Source of the DNA: Nitrospirota bacterium
GTDB lineage: Bacteria; Nitrospirota; Thermodesulfovibrionia; Thermodesulfovibrionales; JdFR-88
NCBI GenBank assembly: GCA_021789215.1
Contig: JAJYJS010000014.1
Span: 1-45,588 of the forward strand
Length of the DNA stretch: 45,588 nt
Direction of reading: 5' to 3'
The notes beneath the pieces were generated by a model, which was given only the letters and a program-made list of their open reading frames with translations, was not told the DNA's origin and searched no databases. The position numbers were made by a program, and so were the translations under genes. Shown here piece by piece: positions 30,039 to 38,319 of this stretch (position 1 is the stretch's first letter; each line of letters starts with the position of its first letter).

Positions 30039-31841
30039 ATGAAAAAAAGGATAATCGCCTCGGTCACCTTCAGTACGCTGATAATCCTGGGCAGCCTGGG
30101 GATAATGAGCTATCTCAGCGTGAACAGCAGCATCGAGAGGTCTCTTGCAAGCAGGCTCGCACTGGCAAGCATACTAAGCAAGTACATAGACTACGTCCTG
30201 GAAAACAACCTCACAAGGCTTTACGACATATCCATCGCGGGCGGGGTGGATTTAAAGAGCGGAAACACCGCCCCGGCACTGAAGGCCATGAAAGCGGCCT
30301 ATGCGTACTCGATTTTCACCGAGGGTATTTTCCTGCTCGATAAATACGGCAATGTGGTGCTCAGTTATCCGCGCCAGGAAAGCCTGGATGTCAACCTGCT
30401 TGGCGTTACATATGTGAGCAGGACTTTGAGGGAACTCAAGCCCGTCATCTCGGACGTCTACACCATCGAGCCGATAAAGAAACAGGTCATCTTCGCCCTT
30501 GTCCCCCTGAAAGACAAAAACGGCGAACTGGCGGGCGTGGCGGGCGGGATAATAAACCCGGCCAACTACATGTTCACACAGATAATAAAGTCCGCGCTGA
30601 CCGAATCCAGGACATCCATCGAGCTTATCGACAGCCACGGCACAATCATAGCCTCCAACGACCAGAAACGCGTGCTCAGGAGCAGCGACCACGAAAAGTT
30701 CATAGGCAACCTGATAAACAGCCGGAAGAGCTACGTCGGGAAGTGCCACAGGTGCCATTTTGAGGACTCCGACCAGGCCAGGACAAAGGACATGCTGGCG
30801 CTGGCCACTCTGGTGTCCGCCCCCTGGGGCGTTACGGTGAGGGACCCCCAGGAGATAGTGTTCTCCCCTTCCACGAAGCTTGAAAACGGGTTTATCATCC
30901 TGACCGTTATATCGATAGCCACAACCTTCCTGCTCGGCATAGGGCTCAGCAGGAGCATAGTGAACCCCGTCCGCTCCCTGATAAAGGCGGCCAAGCGGAT
31001 AGGAGGCGGGAACCTGCGGGAGCCCGTCGAGATACACAGCAGCGACGAAATAGGCACGCTGGCCCTGAGCTTTGAGGACATGAGGGCAAAGCTTGCGGAA
31101 TCCCTCGACAAGATACAGAGGCACAACACCGAGCTTGAGGAGCAGGTGCACAAGCGGACCAACCAGATAAGGCTCGGCAGGCAGAAGATAGAGAAACTCT
31201 TCAAAAAGGTCATCTCCTCGCAGGAGGAAGAGAGAAAGAGGATAGCCAGGGGGCTCCACGACCAGACGCTCCAGGACATCTCGGCCGCCCTGCTCAAGCT
31301 GGAGCTGTGCAGGATGTATCCCGAACGGGTGGACATGAAGAAAATAGAAGAGATGAGGGAGATACTGCTTGGCATCATGGGGGGCGTGCACAACCTGATA
31401 CAGAACCTCAGGCCTCCCGTGCTCGACGACATGGGGCTGGAAGCGGGCGCGAGATGGCTCCTCGACGAGCACCTGGCGGGCAAGGGGGTGAAATGTTTCC
31501 TCAATTACGGGCTCAGGAGGAGGTTCGGCCAGCGCATAGAGATAATCTTTTTCAGGATACTCCAGGAAATCGTCATTAACATAGCCAGGCACGCGGGGGC
31601 CGCGAACGTTTTTGTAAGCCTCAGGGAGAAAAGGGGGTTTGTGATTCTTGAGGTTGAAGACGACGGGGTGGGTTTCGATGCGGCCGGTGTCCTGAGGCAT
31701 CCGACAGAGGACGGGAGGGGGCTTGGCATCCTGGGCATGAAGGAAAGGGCTTCGCTTCTGGACGGGGAGCTGGAGATATGCTCCGCCGCGGGGGCCGGGA
31801 CTCAGCTGCGCCTTAAATTTCCATTCAAACTGGAGGACTGA
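30039..31841 (+). CDS. NarL-type sensor histidine kinase with a CHRCH heme-c motif
   Basis: 600 residues. A membrane helix (residues 7-26), a long extracytoplasmic dCache-like sensor (about 30-285), a second helix (GFIILTVISIATTFLLGIGLS), HAMP, a coiled coil and a HisKA_3 module (ERKRIARGLHDQTLQDISA, His407) with HATPase (N box EIVINIARHAGAANV, then DDGVGFD and GRGLGILGMKERA). Between the sensor strands, residues 236-240 read Cys-His-Arg-Cys-His, a CxxCH site exposed to the periplasm, where cytochrome c maturation could attach heme. It lies 15 bp after the respiratory operon and 1 bp before its regulator, so it probably senses redox or a gas through heme and controls this operon. Confidence 0.85.
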   Translation: MKKRIIASVTFSTLIILGSLGIMSYLSVNSSIERSLASRLALASILSKYIDYVLENNLTRLYDISIAGGVDLKSGNTAPALKAMKAAYAYSIFTEGIFLLDKYGNVVLSYPRQESLDVNLLGVTYVSRTLRELKPVISDVYTIEPIKKQVIFALVPLKDKNGELAGVAGGIINPANYMFTQIIKSALTESRTSIELIDSHGTIIASNDQKRVLRSSDHEKFIGNLINSRKSYVGKCHRCHFEDSDQARTKDMLALATLVSAPWGVTVRDPQEIVFSPSTKLENGFIILTVISIATTFLLGIGLSRSIVNPVRSLIKAAKRIGGGNLREPVEIHSSDEIGTLALSFEDMRAKLAESLDKIQRHNTELEEQVHKRTNQIRLGRQKIEKLFKKVISSQEEERKRIARGLHDQTLQDISAALLKLELCRMYPERVDMKKIEEMREILLGIMGGVHNLIQNLRPPVLDDMGLEAGARWLLDEHLAGKGVKCFLNYGLRRRFGQRIEIIFFRILQEIVINIARHAGAANVFVSLREKRGFVILEVEDDGVGFDAAGVLRHPTEDGRGLGILGMKERASLLDGELEICSAAGAGTQLRLKFPFKLED

Positions 31842-31842
31842 A

Positions 31843-32505
31843 ATGGCCAGGATAAACGTCCTGATAGCAGACGACCATGCCCTTGTAAGGGAAGGCATTA
31901 CGGCCATACTGAAGTGCTGCGGGGAGATCGAGGTGGTCGCCGAGGCCTCCGACGGCATAGATGCGGTGCAGAAGTTCAAGACCTTCAAGCCGGACGTGGT
32001 GCTTATGGACATCTCCATGCCCAAGCTTGGAGGACTGGAGGCCGTCTTTGAGATAAAAAAGATAAGGCATGACGTAAAGATACTGGTGCTGACGCAGTAC
32101 AGCGACAAGGAATACATCTCCCGTTTTTTCAAGGCCGGGGTCTCGGGCTACCTGCTCAAGACGGCGCTGGGCGGGGAGCTGATTTCGGCCATAAAGGCCG
32201 TAAGCCGCGGGGAGTGCTATCTTTTCCCCACAATAGCCTCCGAGATAGTGACGGGCTATCTGGACAGGGACAAAAAACCCGTTGACGACGCCTACGAGGG
32301 CCTCACCGGCAGGGAGAAGCAGGTGCTGAAACTTGTTGCGGAAGGGTTCACCTACAAGGAGATTGCAAGCGAGCTGAAGATAAGCTTCAAGACCGTCATC
32401 GCCCACCAGGCGAACCTCAAGGAGAAGCTCGGCCTGTCGGCGCGCGCGGAGCTTATAAAATTCGCCATTCGCAGGGGGATAATCAAGATAGGCCCGGAGG
32501 AGTGA
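31843..32505 (+). CDS. NarL/FixJ-family response regulator
   Basis: 220 residues. The receiver domain has the acidic pair Asp10-Asp11, phospho-acceptor Asp56 (VVLMDISMP) and the conserved Lys near YLLKTAL. The C-terminal LuxR-type HTH is clear (LTGREKQVLKLVAEGFTYKEIASELKISFKTV). It follows the heme-motif kinase by a single base and is its obvious partner. The palindrome at 24089-24104 upstream of the operon is a possible target. Confidence 0.9.
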   Translation: MARINVLIADDHALVREGITAILKCCGEIEVVAEASDGIDAVQKFKTFKPDVVLMDISMPKLGGLEAVFEIKKIRHDVKILVLTQYSDKEYISRFFKAGVSGYLLKTALGGELISAIKAVSRGECYLFPTIASEIVTGYLDRDKKPVDDAYEGLTGREKQVLKLVAEGFTYKEIASELKISFKTVIAHQANLKEKLGLSARAELIKFAIRRGIIKIGPEE

Positions 32506-32556
32506 AAAGGAAGGATCCCGGACAAGACATAATGACGGCTAAAAAGTCTTTTGTCC

Positions 32557-32582
32557 GTCATGCCGGCGAGCGCCGGTATGAC
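32557..32582. terminator. Hairpin between convergent genes
   Basis: GTCATGCCGGC (32557-32567) and GCCGGTATGAC (32572-32582) pair with one G:U and a 4-nt loop (GAGC); the stem can extend past a bulge. It lies between the response regulator (+) and the efflux pump (-), and may end transcription from both sides. The GTCATGCCGGC core also looks like a common dispersed repeat. Confidence 0.5.
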
Positions 32583-32616
32583 CGGATGTGCGGCATAATA
32601 TTCTATTTCAGGAAGA

Positions 32617-35600
32617 TTAATAATGGCTTCCGGTCTTCTTTTCGAAGCGGCCGAACCGGAGCGCCAGCGCGGGCATCACGAGCAGGTTCAGCAGCGTGGA
32701 GGTGACGAGGCCGCCCAGTATTATCTGGGCCATGGGGCCTTCCACTTCCCTGCCCGGCGCCCCGCTGCCAATGGCAAGCGGCAGCAGGCCCAGCGCCGTC
32801 ACGGAGGCGGTCATGAGGATAGGCGCAAGCCGCTCGGACGCCCCGCGCACCGCCGTCTCCATCCCCCAGTCCTCCCCCTCGGCCCATACCAGGTGCTCGT
32901 AATGCGATATCAGCATAACGGAATTCCTCAGGGTTATGCCAAAGAGCGTAACGAAGCCCACGATTGAGCCTATGGACAAAAACCCCCCTGTGGCGAGGGC
33001 GACGAAAACGCCCCCCGCAAGCGCAAACGGCAGGTTAAGAAGAATAAGGGCCGCGTTCCTGTAATTTCCGGCGACGATTGAAATGAGCATTATTATCCCG
33101 ATGCCTGCCAGGGCGGAGTGCATGAACAGGTCCCTTCTTGTGCGGGCCTGCTCCTTTGCCGTCCCGGCAAACTCCATGTACGTGCCGGGGGGCAGGGAGA
33201 CCCGCGAGTGCAGGGCGCTTTCCGCCTCCTTCACGAAGGAGCTTACGCTCCTGCCCGCAACGTCGCAGGTCACGGTCTGCACGCGCCTTGCCCCTTCGTG
33301 CAGGACGGTAAAGCGGGCGGGCATTTCGTGCAGGCTGGCAAGCTGGCCGAGCCTCACGTAAGCGTCCTGAGGGTTGCGCAGCGGGAGCATGCCCACATCA
33401 GTAATGCTCTTCCTGAACTCCGGGGCAAGCACCACCGAGACATCGAAGACCCGGTCGCCCTCATAAATCTGCCCCACGGTCTTCCCCTGGAATGCCGTGC
33501 GGATGGAGTCCAGCACGTGAAGCGGGGTGAACCCCCAGGCGGCGAGGGCCGGTTTCCTTAGAGCGGCCATAAGCTCCGGGGCGCTTGGAGGGGCCTGGAG
33601 GCGGACATCCGCGGCCCCGCGTATCCCGCTCAGCACCGTTGCCGCTTCCCCGGCTTTTTCATCGAGCGTGTTAAGGTCGTTGCCGAAGATATTCACGACC
33701 ACCGGGGCCGTGTAGCCGGATATGGTCTCGTTTATCCTCTCGGTGAGGAAGGTGTCAATCGAGATGTCGATGCCGGGGAATTTTTTCCCCAGCGTTTCCC
33801 TGATTTCCTTTTTTGCCCGCAGGAACTGCTTCCTCTCAAGCGGCTTCAGCACAAGGTCGAACTCGCTTGCGTTCGTCCCCCTTGCCTCCTCGCCCTTCTC
33901 GGCCCTTCCGGCGCGCTGGGAGACGGAGCGTACATAAGGCAAACGGAGCAGTCCATCCGATATGCGTTTACCCATGCGCAGGGTCTCGGGAAGCGAAGTC
34001 CCCGGCACGGTGGACACATGGACGATGAAGTTCCCCTCGATAAGCTCCGGCAGGAAGCTCCCGCGGAGCAAGGGGATTATGGCGAGCGTCACAAGCACGA
34101 TTACGGCGGCCGCCGCGATGATTGCGCGCGGATGCCTTTCGACCCCGTAAAGCATTTTCCTGTATCTTGCCTTTGTCCAGCGCACAATAGGGGGCTCCCC
34201 TTCAGGCAGCTCCTTCCTGCCCAGCAGGACAAGCGACAGGGCCGGGGTCACCGCGAGGGCCACAAGCAGCGAGGAGAGGATGGCAAGGATATAGGCGATC
34301 CCCAGCGGCGCAAAGAGCTTGCCCGCAACACCCGTCATCGTGAGCACGGGGATGAAGACCAGCACCACGGCAAATGTGGCGTAGACAACGGCGCTCCTTA
34401 CCTCCATCGAGGCGTCGAACACAACAGCCAAAGCGGGGCGCGGCTCTTCCAGGGCGCGGTTTTCCCTCAGCCGCCTGAATATGTTTTCCACATCTATCAC
34501 GGCGTCGTCCACTACCTCTCCTATCGCGATGGCCAGCCCGCCCATCGTCATCGTATTCAGGCTCAGGCCCATCCGCCCCAGCACAGTGACCGCGGCCAGA
34601 AGCGAAAGCGGTATCGCGGCGCAGGAGATGGCGGCGGTGCGCAGGTTGAAAAGGTAAAGGAAGAGCACGGTTATGACGAGCGCAGCCCCGATAAGGAGCG
34701 ACGTCTTCACGTTGTGGAGCGCGGTCTCTATGAAGTCGGCTGGCCGGAAGAGGTCCGGATGGATGGTTATCCCCTCCTTAAGGAGCGCTGGGCGCAGGTC
34801 CGCGACCGCCTTTTCAAGCTTGTCTGTCAGCTCTATCGTGTTTGCGCCGTATTGTGCCGAGACCACCATGAGCAGGCCCGGCCTGCCGTTTATCAGGCCT
34901 CCGCCTATGGGGGGCTCCGGGGCGTTTACCACGCGGGCCACGTCTCCAATCATCACGCTGGCCCCGTCTCTGTGAATGAAGACAGTCCTGGCAAGCTCCT
35001 CCGGTGTGAGCGACTGGCCCTCGGAAAGTATCGGGACGCGCTGGTTTGCGCCCTCGATGAACCCTCCCCCCCTCATGCCTGTGGCCCTGCCTGCCGCAGC
35101 CGCAACGTCTTCCAGCGAGGCGCCATATTTTATCAGGCGCCCGGGCAGGGCCTGCACCTGGAGCTGCCTCACCTCTCCGCCGAAGATGGCCACCTTCGAC
35201 ACCCCTGGCACCGCGAGCAGACTCGGCCTCACTGTCCAGTCCGCCGCTGTCCGCAGCTCCATCTGCGAGCGCACACTGGAGGAAAGCCCAATCACCAGGA
35301 CCGTTCCGGTCGATGAGGTAAGCGGGGTCATGATGGGCGTTACGCCCTGGGGCAGCTGCCCTGGCAGGGTGGAAAGGCGCTCCGCTATCTTTTGCCGTGC
35401 AAGGTAAATGTCCGTGCCTGTCTTGAATTTGACCGTGACGACAGACAACCCCTGTATGGACTTTGAACGCATGGACGCTATTGCGCCCACGCCGTTTACG
35501 GCATTCTCCACGGGGCGGGTTATCAGTTCCTCCACCTGCACGGACGAAAACCCCGCCGCCTCCGAATGGATGGTGACCTGGGGGGGTGCGAACTCCGGGA

Positions 35601-35742
35601 ACACATCATACCTTGCACTGCCAAGCGAATAAATCGAGTATCCGAGGAAAATTGCCGCAAGCGCTATTATGACGCCCCTGCGGCGGAGCGCAAACAGGAC
35701 GATGGAGCCCAGGACGCCGTGATGCCCCGCGTCTATTCTCAA
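32617..35742 (-). CDS. Heavy-metal RND efflux pump (CusA/CzcA type)
   Basis: 1041 residues. RND architecture with two repeats of periplasmic loop plus membrane helices. It begins with an N-terminal helix (GVIIALAAIFLGYSIYSLG), then the porter loop starting ARYDVFPEFAPPQVTIHSEAAGFSS. The transmembrane segment GGLAIAIGEVVDDAVIDVENIFRRLRE carries the Asp pair of the proton relay in heavy-metal-efflux RNDs, and ITLRNSVMLISHYEHL is in the second half. It overlaps the membrane-fusion gene by 4 bp. The substrate (Cu/Ag versus Zn/Co/Ni) cannot be assigned by eye. The unit is a complete efflux operon and seems unrelated to its respiratory neighbours. Confidence 0.85.
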   Translation of the reverse strand: MRIDAGHHGVLGSIVLFALRRRGVIIALAAIFLGYSIYSLGSARYDVFPEFAPPQVTIHSEAAGFSSVQVEELITRPVENAVNGVGAIASMRSKSIQGLSVVTVKFKTGTDIYLARQKIAERLSTLPGQLPQGVTPIMTPLTSSTGTVLVIGLSSSVRSQMELRTAADWTVRPSLLAVPGVSKVAIFGGEVRQLQVQALPGRLIKYGASLEDVAAAAGRATGMRGGGFIEGANQRVPILSEGQSLTPEELARTVFIHRDGASVMIGDVARVVNAPEPPIGGGLINGRPGLLMVVSAQYGANTIELTDKLEKAVADLRPALLKEGITIHPDLFRPADFIETALHNVKTSLLIGAALVITVLFLYLFNLRTAAISCAAIPLSLLAAVTVLGRMGLSLNTMTMGGLAIAIGEVVDDAVIDVENIFRRLRENRALEEPRPALAVVFDASMEVRSAVVYATFAVVLVFIPVLTMTGVAGKLFAPLGIAYILAILSSLLVALAVTPALSLVLLGRKELPEGEPPIVRWTKARYRKMLYGVERHPRAIIAAAAVIVLVTLAIIPLLRGSFLPELIEGNFIVHVSTVPGTSLPETLRMGKRISDGLLRLPYVRSVSQRAGRAEKGEEARGTNASEFDLVLKPLERKQFLRAKKEIRETLGKKFPGIDISIDTFLTERINETISGYTAPVVVNIFGNDLNTLDEKAGEAATVLSGIRGAADVRLQAPPSAPELMAALRKPALAAWGFTPLHVLDSIRTAFQGKTVGQIYEGDRVFDVSVVLAPEFRKSITDVGMLPLRNPQDAYVRLGQLASLHEMPARFTVLHEGARRVQTVTCDVAGRSVSSFVKEAESALHSRVSLPPGTYMEFAGTAKEQARTRRDLFMHSALAGIGIIMLISIVAGNYRNAALILLNLPFALAGGVFVALATGGFLSIGSIVGFVTLFGITLRNSVMLISHYEHLVWAEGEDWGMETAVRGASERLAPILMTASVTALGLLPLAIGSGAPGREVEGPMAQIILGGLVTSTLLNLLVMPALALRFGRFEKKTGSHY

Positions 35743-36800
35743 TCCTCCTCGCCGCCTCCCCCGCCCGAAGGCGGCAGGCCCTCCTTCGACAGGAGCGCCT
35801 GGGTCCCGCGCACGACGATCTCACTTCCGGGGCGGAACCCCTGCGTCACGAAATAGCCATCCCTCACCGGCATGGCCGTGGGGACCTCCACTTTTGTAAA
35901 ACCTGTTTCCGATACCCTTATGTATGCCCACGCCTTCCCCTGGAGCCAGACGACTGAGGAAAGGGGAATGACGAAACCGCGTTCGCCTTTTTTTTCTGAC
36001 GGCAGATATGCTGCGACGTTCATCCCGGGGACAAGGCGGGTCACGCAAGAGGGGGCAAGGTATATGAAGCTTATCCCCTGGATGCGCGGGTCGGTGCCGG
36101 GGGCGCGCATGATGAACCTCGCGGGGACAGGAAGGCCTCCGGGGGCCCCGATGCTTATGGCCGCCGGGGCGGAACGGACTGAAACCTCCGGTGGCAGGGT
36201 GACCTGCACCAGGACCTCCTTTATGGCCACGAGCTTGCGGTATCCCGGTGAGTAATTGATTATCCATCCCCGGAGCGTGGGGCCCCACTGAAGCGTGAGG
36301 GCATCTTTGGCGGACTGCAAGTCCTCTCTCGCCTGGACCTCAGCCGCGCTGTCCGCCCCCATCACGGCCTGGGCTGCCTGGAGCGCCCGGTCGGAGATGT
36401 TTTTGTTGTTCTGGTTAAGCTCCCTAAGCCTTTCGTATTCCTTCTTCGACTTGGCCAGCGCGGCCTCCGCCTTGACCAGCGCCGCCCTTGCGGACACGTA
36501 TTTGCTGCGGGCCTCTATAAGGCCGCTTGGTCCCAAAACCGTCCCGTATGCCTCTACCGGCTCTGTGTAGCGGACGGGCCTCAGCGTTTCCGTAACGATG
36601 CCGCCGCCCCTCTGCGCCTCTTCATCGACGGTTACTTGCCCTTCGGCCTGTGCCGCGGATTCAGGGGCGGGCGCTGGCCGCTCTTTGCCCGATTTCTTCC
36701 CCCTCTCGGGTGAAGAGAAAAAAAACAGCGCGAGCACAAACGCTGTTATAATGAGAGCTGCTGTAATGATTTTTTTGTTTATGCTTTTTTCTGTCTTCAT
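35739..36800 (-). CDS. Periplasmic adaptor (membrane-fusion) subunit of the metal pump
   Basis: 353 residues. An N-terminal hydrophobic anchor (IITAALIITAFVLALFFF) is followed by a Pro/Ala-rich linker. Then come the HlyD/CusB-type parts: first beta-barrel strands (PVRYTEPVEAYGTVLGPSG), an alpha-hairpin coiled coil (ARAALVKAEAALAKSKKEYERLRELNQNNKNISDRALQAAQ), and the membrane-proximal domain (FVIPLSSVVWLQGKAWAYI, GFRPGSEIVVRGTQALLSKEG). It is shorter than CusB because the metal-binding N-terminal extension is missing. It overlaps both neighbours by 4 bp. Confidence 0.85.
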   Translation of the reverse strand: MKTEKSINKKIITAALIITAFVLALFFFSSPERGKKSGKERPAPAPESAAQAEGQVTVDEEAQRGGGIVTETLRPVRYTEPVEAYGTVLGPSGLIEARSKYVSARAALVKAEAALAKSKKEYERLRELNQNNKNISDRALQAAQAVMGADSAAEVQAREDLQSAKDALTLQWGPTLRGWIINYSPGYRKLVAIKEVLVQVTLPPEVSVRSAPAAISIGAPGGLPVPARFIMRAPGTDPRIQGISFIYLAPSCVTRLVPGMNVAAYLPSEKKGERGFVIPLSSVVWLQGKAWAYIRVSETGFTKVEVPTAMPVRDGYFVTQGFRPGSEIVVRGTQALLSKEGLPPSGGGGGEED

Positions 36801-38194
36801 TGGTTGGCATCCTGTTCATTGAGCGGTCTTTGCAAGGCATCCTCCAATTGGCCGACGGCCTCCTGGGCCAGCAGGAGCGCCTCCAGGCTGGAAAGCTCCG
36901 CCGAGACAAGCTCCTGTCTGGCAAGGAGCAATGCGAGCCTGTCTTCCTGCCCGGCCCTGACCCTTGATGCGGCTGCTTCAAGGTTTTTTTTCTGGGCCGA
37001 AACGAGCGAGTCAGCCGTCTTCAAATTTTCCAGCGCGCCGCTATAACCGGCAAATGCGCGGTCTGTTTCCGCTGAAACCACGGCCTGGAGGGCGGTGAAC
37101 TCCGCCGCAACCTGCTTCCTCCTTGCCCTGGCCTCGGCAATCGGTCCCTGGTTCCGGTTCAGGACGGGAAGGACGAGCGCCACCCCTAAGGACCATCTGT
37201 TGTCCCCCTGGTCCCAGGAGTAAGCGGGGCCAAGGTGGATGTCCGGGTACTGCCTCGCGATTTCCAGCTGGAGCGCGGACTGCGCGGCCCCGTATTCCTC
37301 AAGTTTGGCCAGTATGTCCGCCCTGCCTGTGAGCGCCTCGCGGCGCACCTCCGCCGAATACAGGTTTTTTCTTGCGTTTACCTGTTCAAAATCCCCAAAC
37401 GATATATTGACCCCGTTTAAGGCGGCTGCGGGCAGCCCAATTGCCCCGGCAAGGCCCGCCCTTGCCTGCGCCTTGTCTTTCACGGCGCGTGAGAGGGCCA
37501 GCGCGGTCTTGTCCCGCGCAATGCCCTGGACCGAGAGGTCAAAGCTCGAGTCCTCGCCAGCGGCCAGCCGCTCCCTGTATATCCGCACGATGTCTTCCTG
37601 TATGGATAATTGCTCTTTAAGCAGAAGCTCTTTTTGGACAAACCCGAAAAGGGCAAGGAGGTTTTTCCTCAACCTGCTCCTCACCTTCCATGCCGTTTCC
37701 ACAATTTCCATGTGGGCTGCGGCGGAGAGGTGTTTTGCGCGGGCGATGCGGTAGCCGCGCCTGCCCGCCGTCTCGATGGGGACGTCCAGCAAGAGCGTAA
37801 GAGTCCACGGCGGGAGCCCGCCAGGGTTGGCGTGATACTGGGGCGTGAACGCGGCAGCGGGGTTCGGGCGCTCCCCCGCAGTTATGACCCCCGCCTCCGC
37901 TACCCCCCACCTTGCGCGGGCCACATCCATCTCCGGGTGGTAATAAAGGGCGGCAAGCGAAAGCGTATTCAAGTCCCATTTTTTTGGAGGCCAGGGGGTT
38001 TTTTTCCCCTTTTCTTTCAGGTTCTTCCCGATAAACTTCCTGAGCCCGGAGCTGTCCAGCGTGCGTGCCTCGAAATCCGAGGCCGTTTTGGAGGGTTGCA
38101 GAGGCCTGCTGTTAAAAGCCGCGCACCCGCATAAAAATAAAAAAATGATGAGCAGAAGAGCTTTTTCCTGTTTCAGAATATGTTTTCCTTCCAT
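36797..38194 (-). CDS. TolC-family outer-membrane lipoprotein of the metal pump
   Basis: About 465 residues from ATG 38194; a TTG at 38206 extends it by four. The lipobox LCGC is in LFLCGCAAFNS, so the mature protein is a lipoprotein. Two TolC/OEP repeats of long helices and beta strands follow, including LSLAALYYHPEMDVARARWGVAEAGV, PNPAAAFTPQYHANPG, RQYPDIHLGPAYSWDQGDNRWSLGVALVLPVLNRNQGPIAEARARR. This forms the exit duct for the RND pump below. A TATAAT on the minus strand (38208-38213) is just upstream and may be its -10 box. Confidence 0.85.
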   Translation of the reverse strand: MEGKHILKQEKALLLIIFLFLCGCAAFNSRPLQPSKTASDFEARTLDSSGLRKFIGKNLKEKGKKTPWPPKKWDLNTLSLAALYYHPEMDVARARWGVAEAGVITAGERPNPAAAFTPQYHANPGGLPPWTLTLLLDVPIETAGRRGYRIARAKHLSAAAHMEIVETAWKVRSRLRKNLLALFGFVQKELLLKEQLSIQEDIVRIYRERLAAGEDSSFDLSVQGIARDKTALALSRAVKDKAQARAGLAGAIGLPAAALNGVNISFGDFEQVNARKNLYSAEVRREALTGRADILAKLEEYGAAQSALQLEIARQYPDIHLGPAYSWDQGDNRWSLGVALVLPVLNRNQGPIAEARARRKQVAAEFTALQAVVSAETDRAFAGYSGALENLKTADSLVSAQKKNLEAAASRVRAGQEDRLALLLARQELVSAELSSLEALLLAQEAVGQLEDALQRPLNEQDANQ

Positions 38195-38207
38195 CTTTTC
38201 TGGCAAG

Positions 38208-38213
38208 ATTATA
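38208..38213 (-). promoter_or_regulatory. Possible -10 box of the metal-efflux operon
   Basis: TATAAT on the minus strand, 13 bp before the ATG at 38194. No convincing -35 box found; a start about 7 bp downstream would leave almost no 5' leader for the ATG at 38194. Confidence 0.3.
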
Positions 38214-38319
38214 TCACCGGGACAGGGAAAAGGCCCGATTAAAGTTTACCCGCTTCCGGCCCGATAATAATACTAAAAACTTTAAAAAACAGAACTGAAA
38301 ATGGGTTTTTATCCGCGCC

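Noticed and set aside
30252-32132. 626-residue open frame on the minus strand
   Set aside because: Mirrors the sensor kinase and regulator genes, with no recognisable motif; shadow frame.
34018-35316. 432-residue plus-strand frame inside the metal pump
   Set aside because: Opposite strand of the RND gene, charged low-complexity product and no ribosome site; shadow frame.
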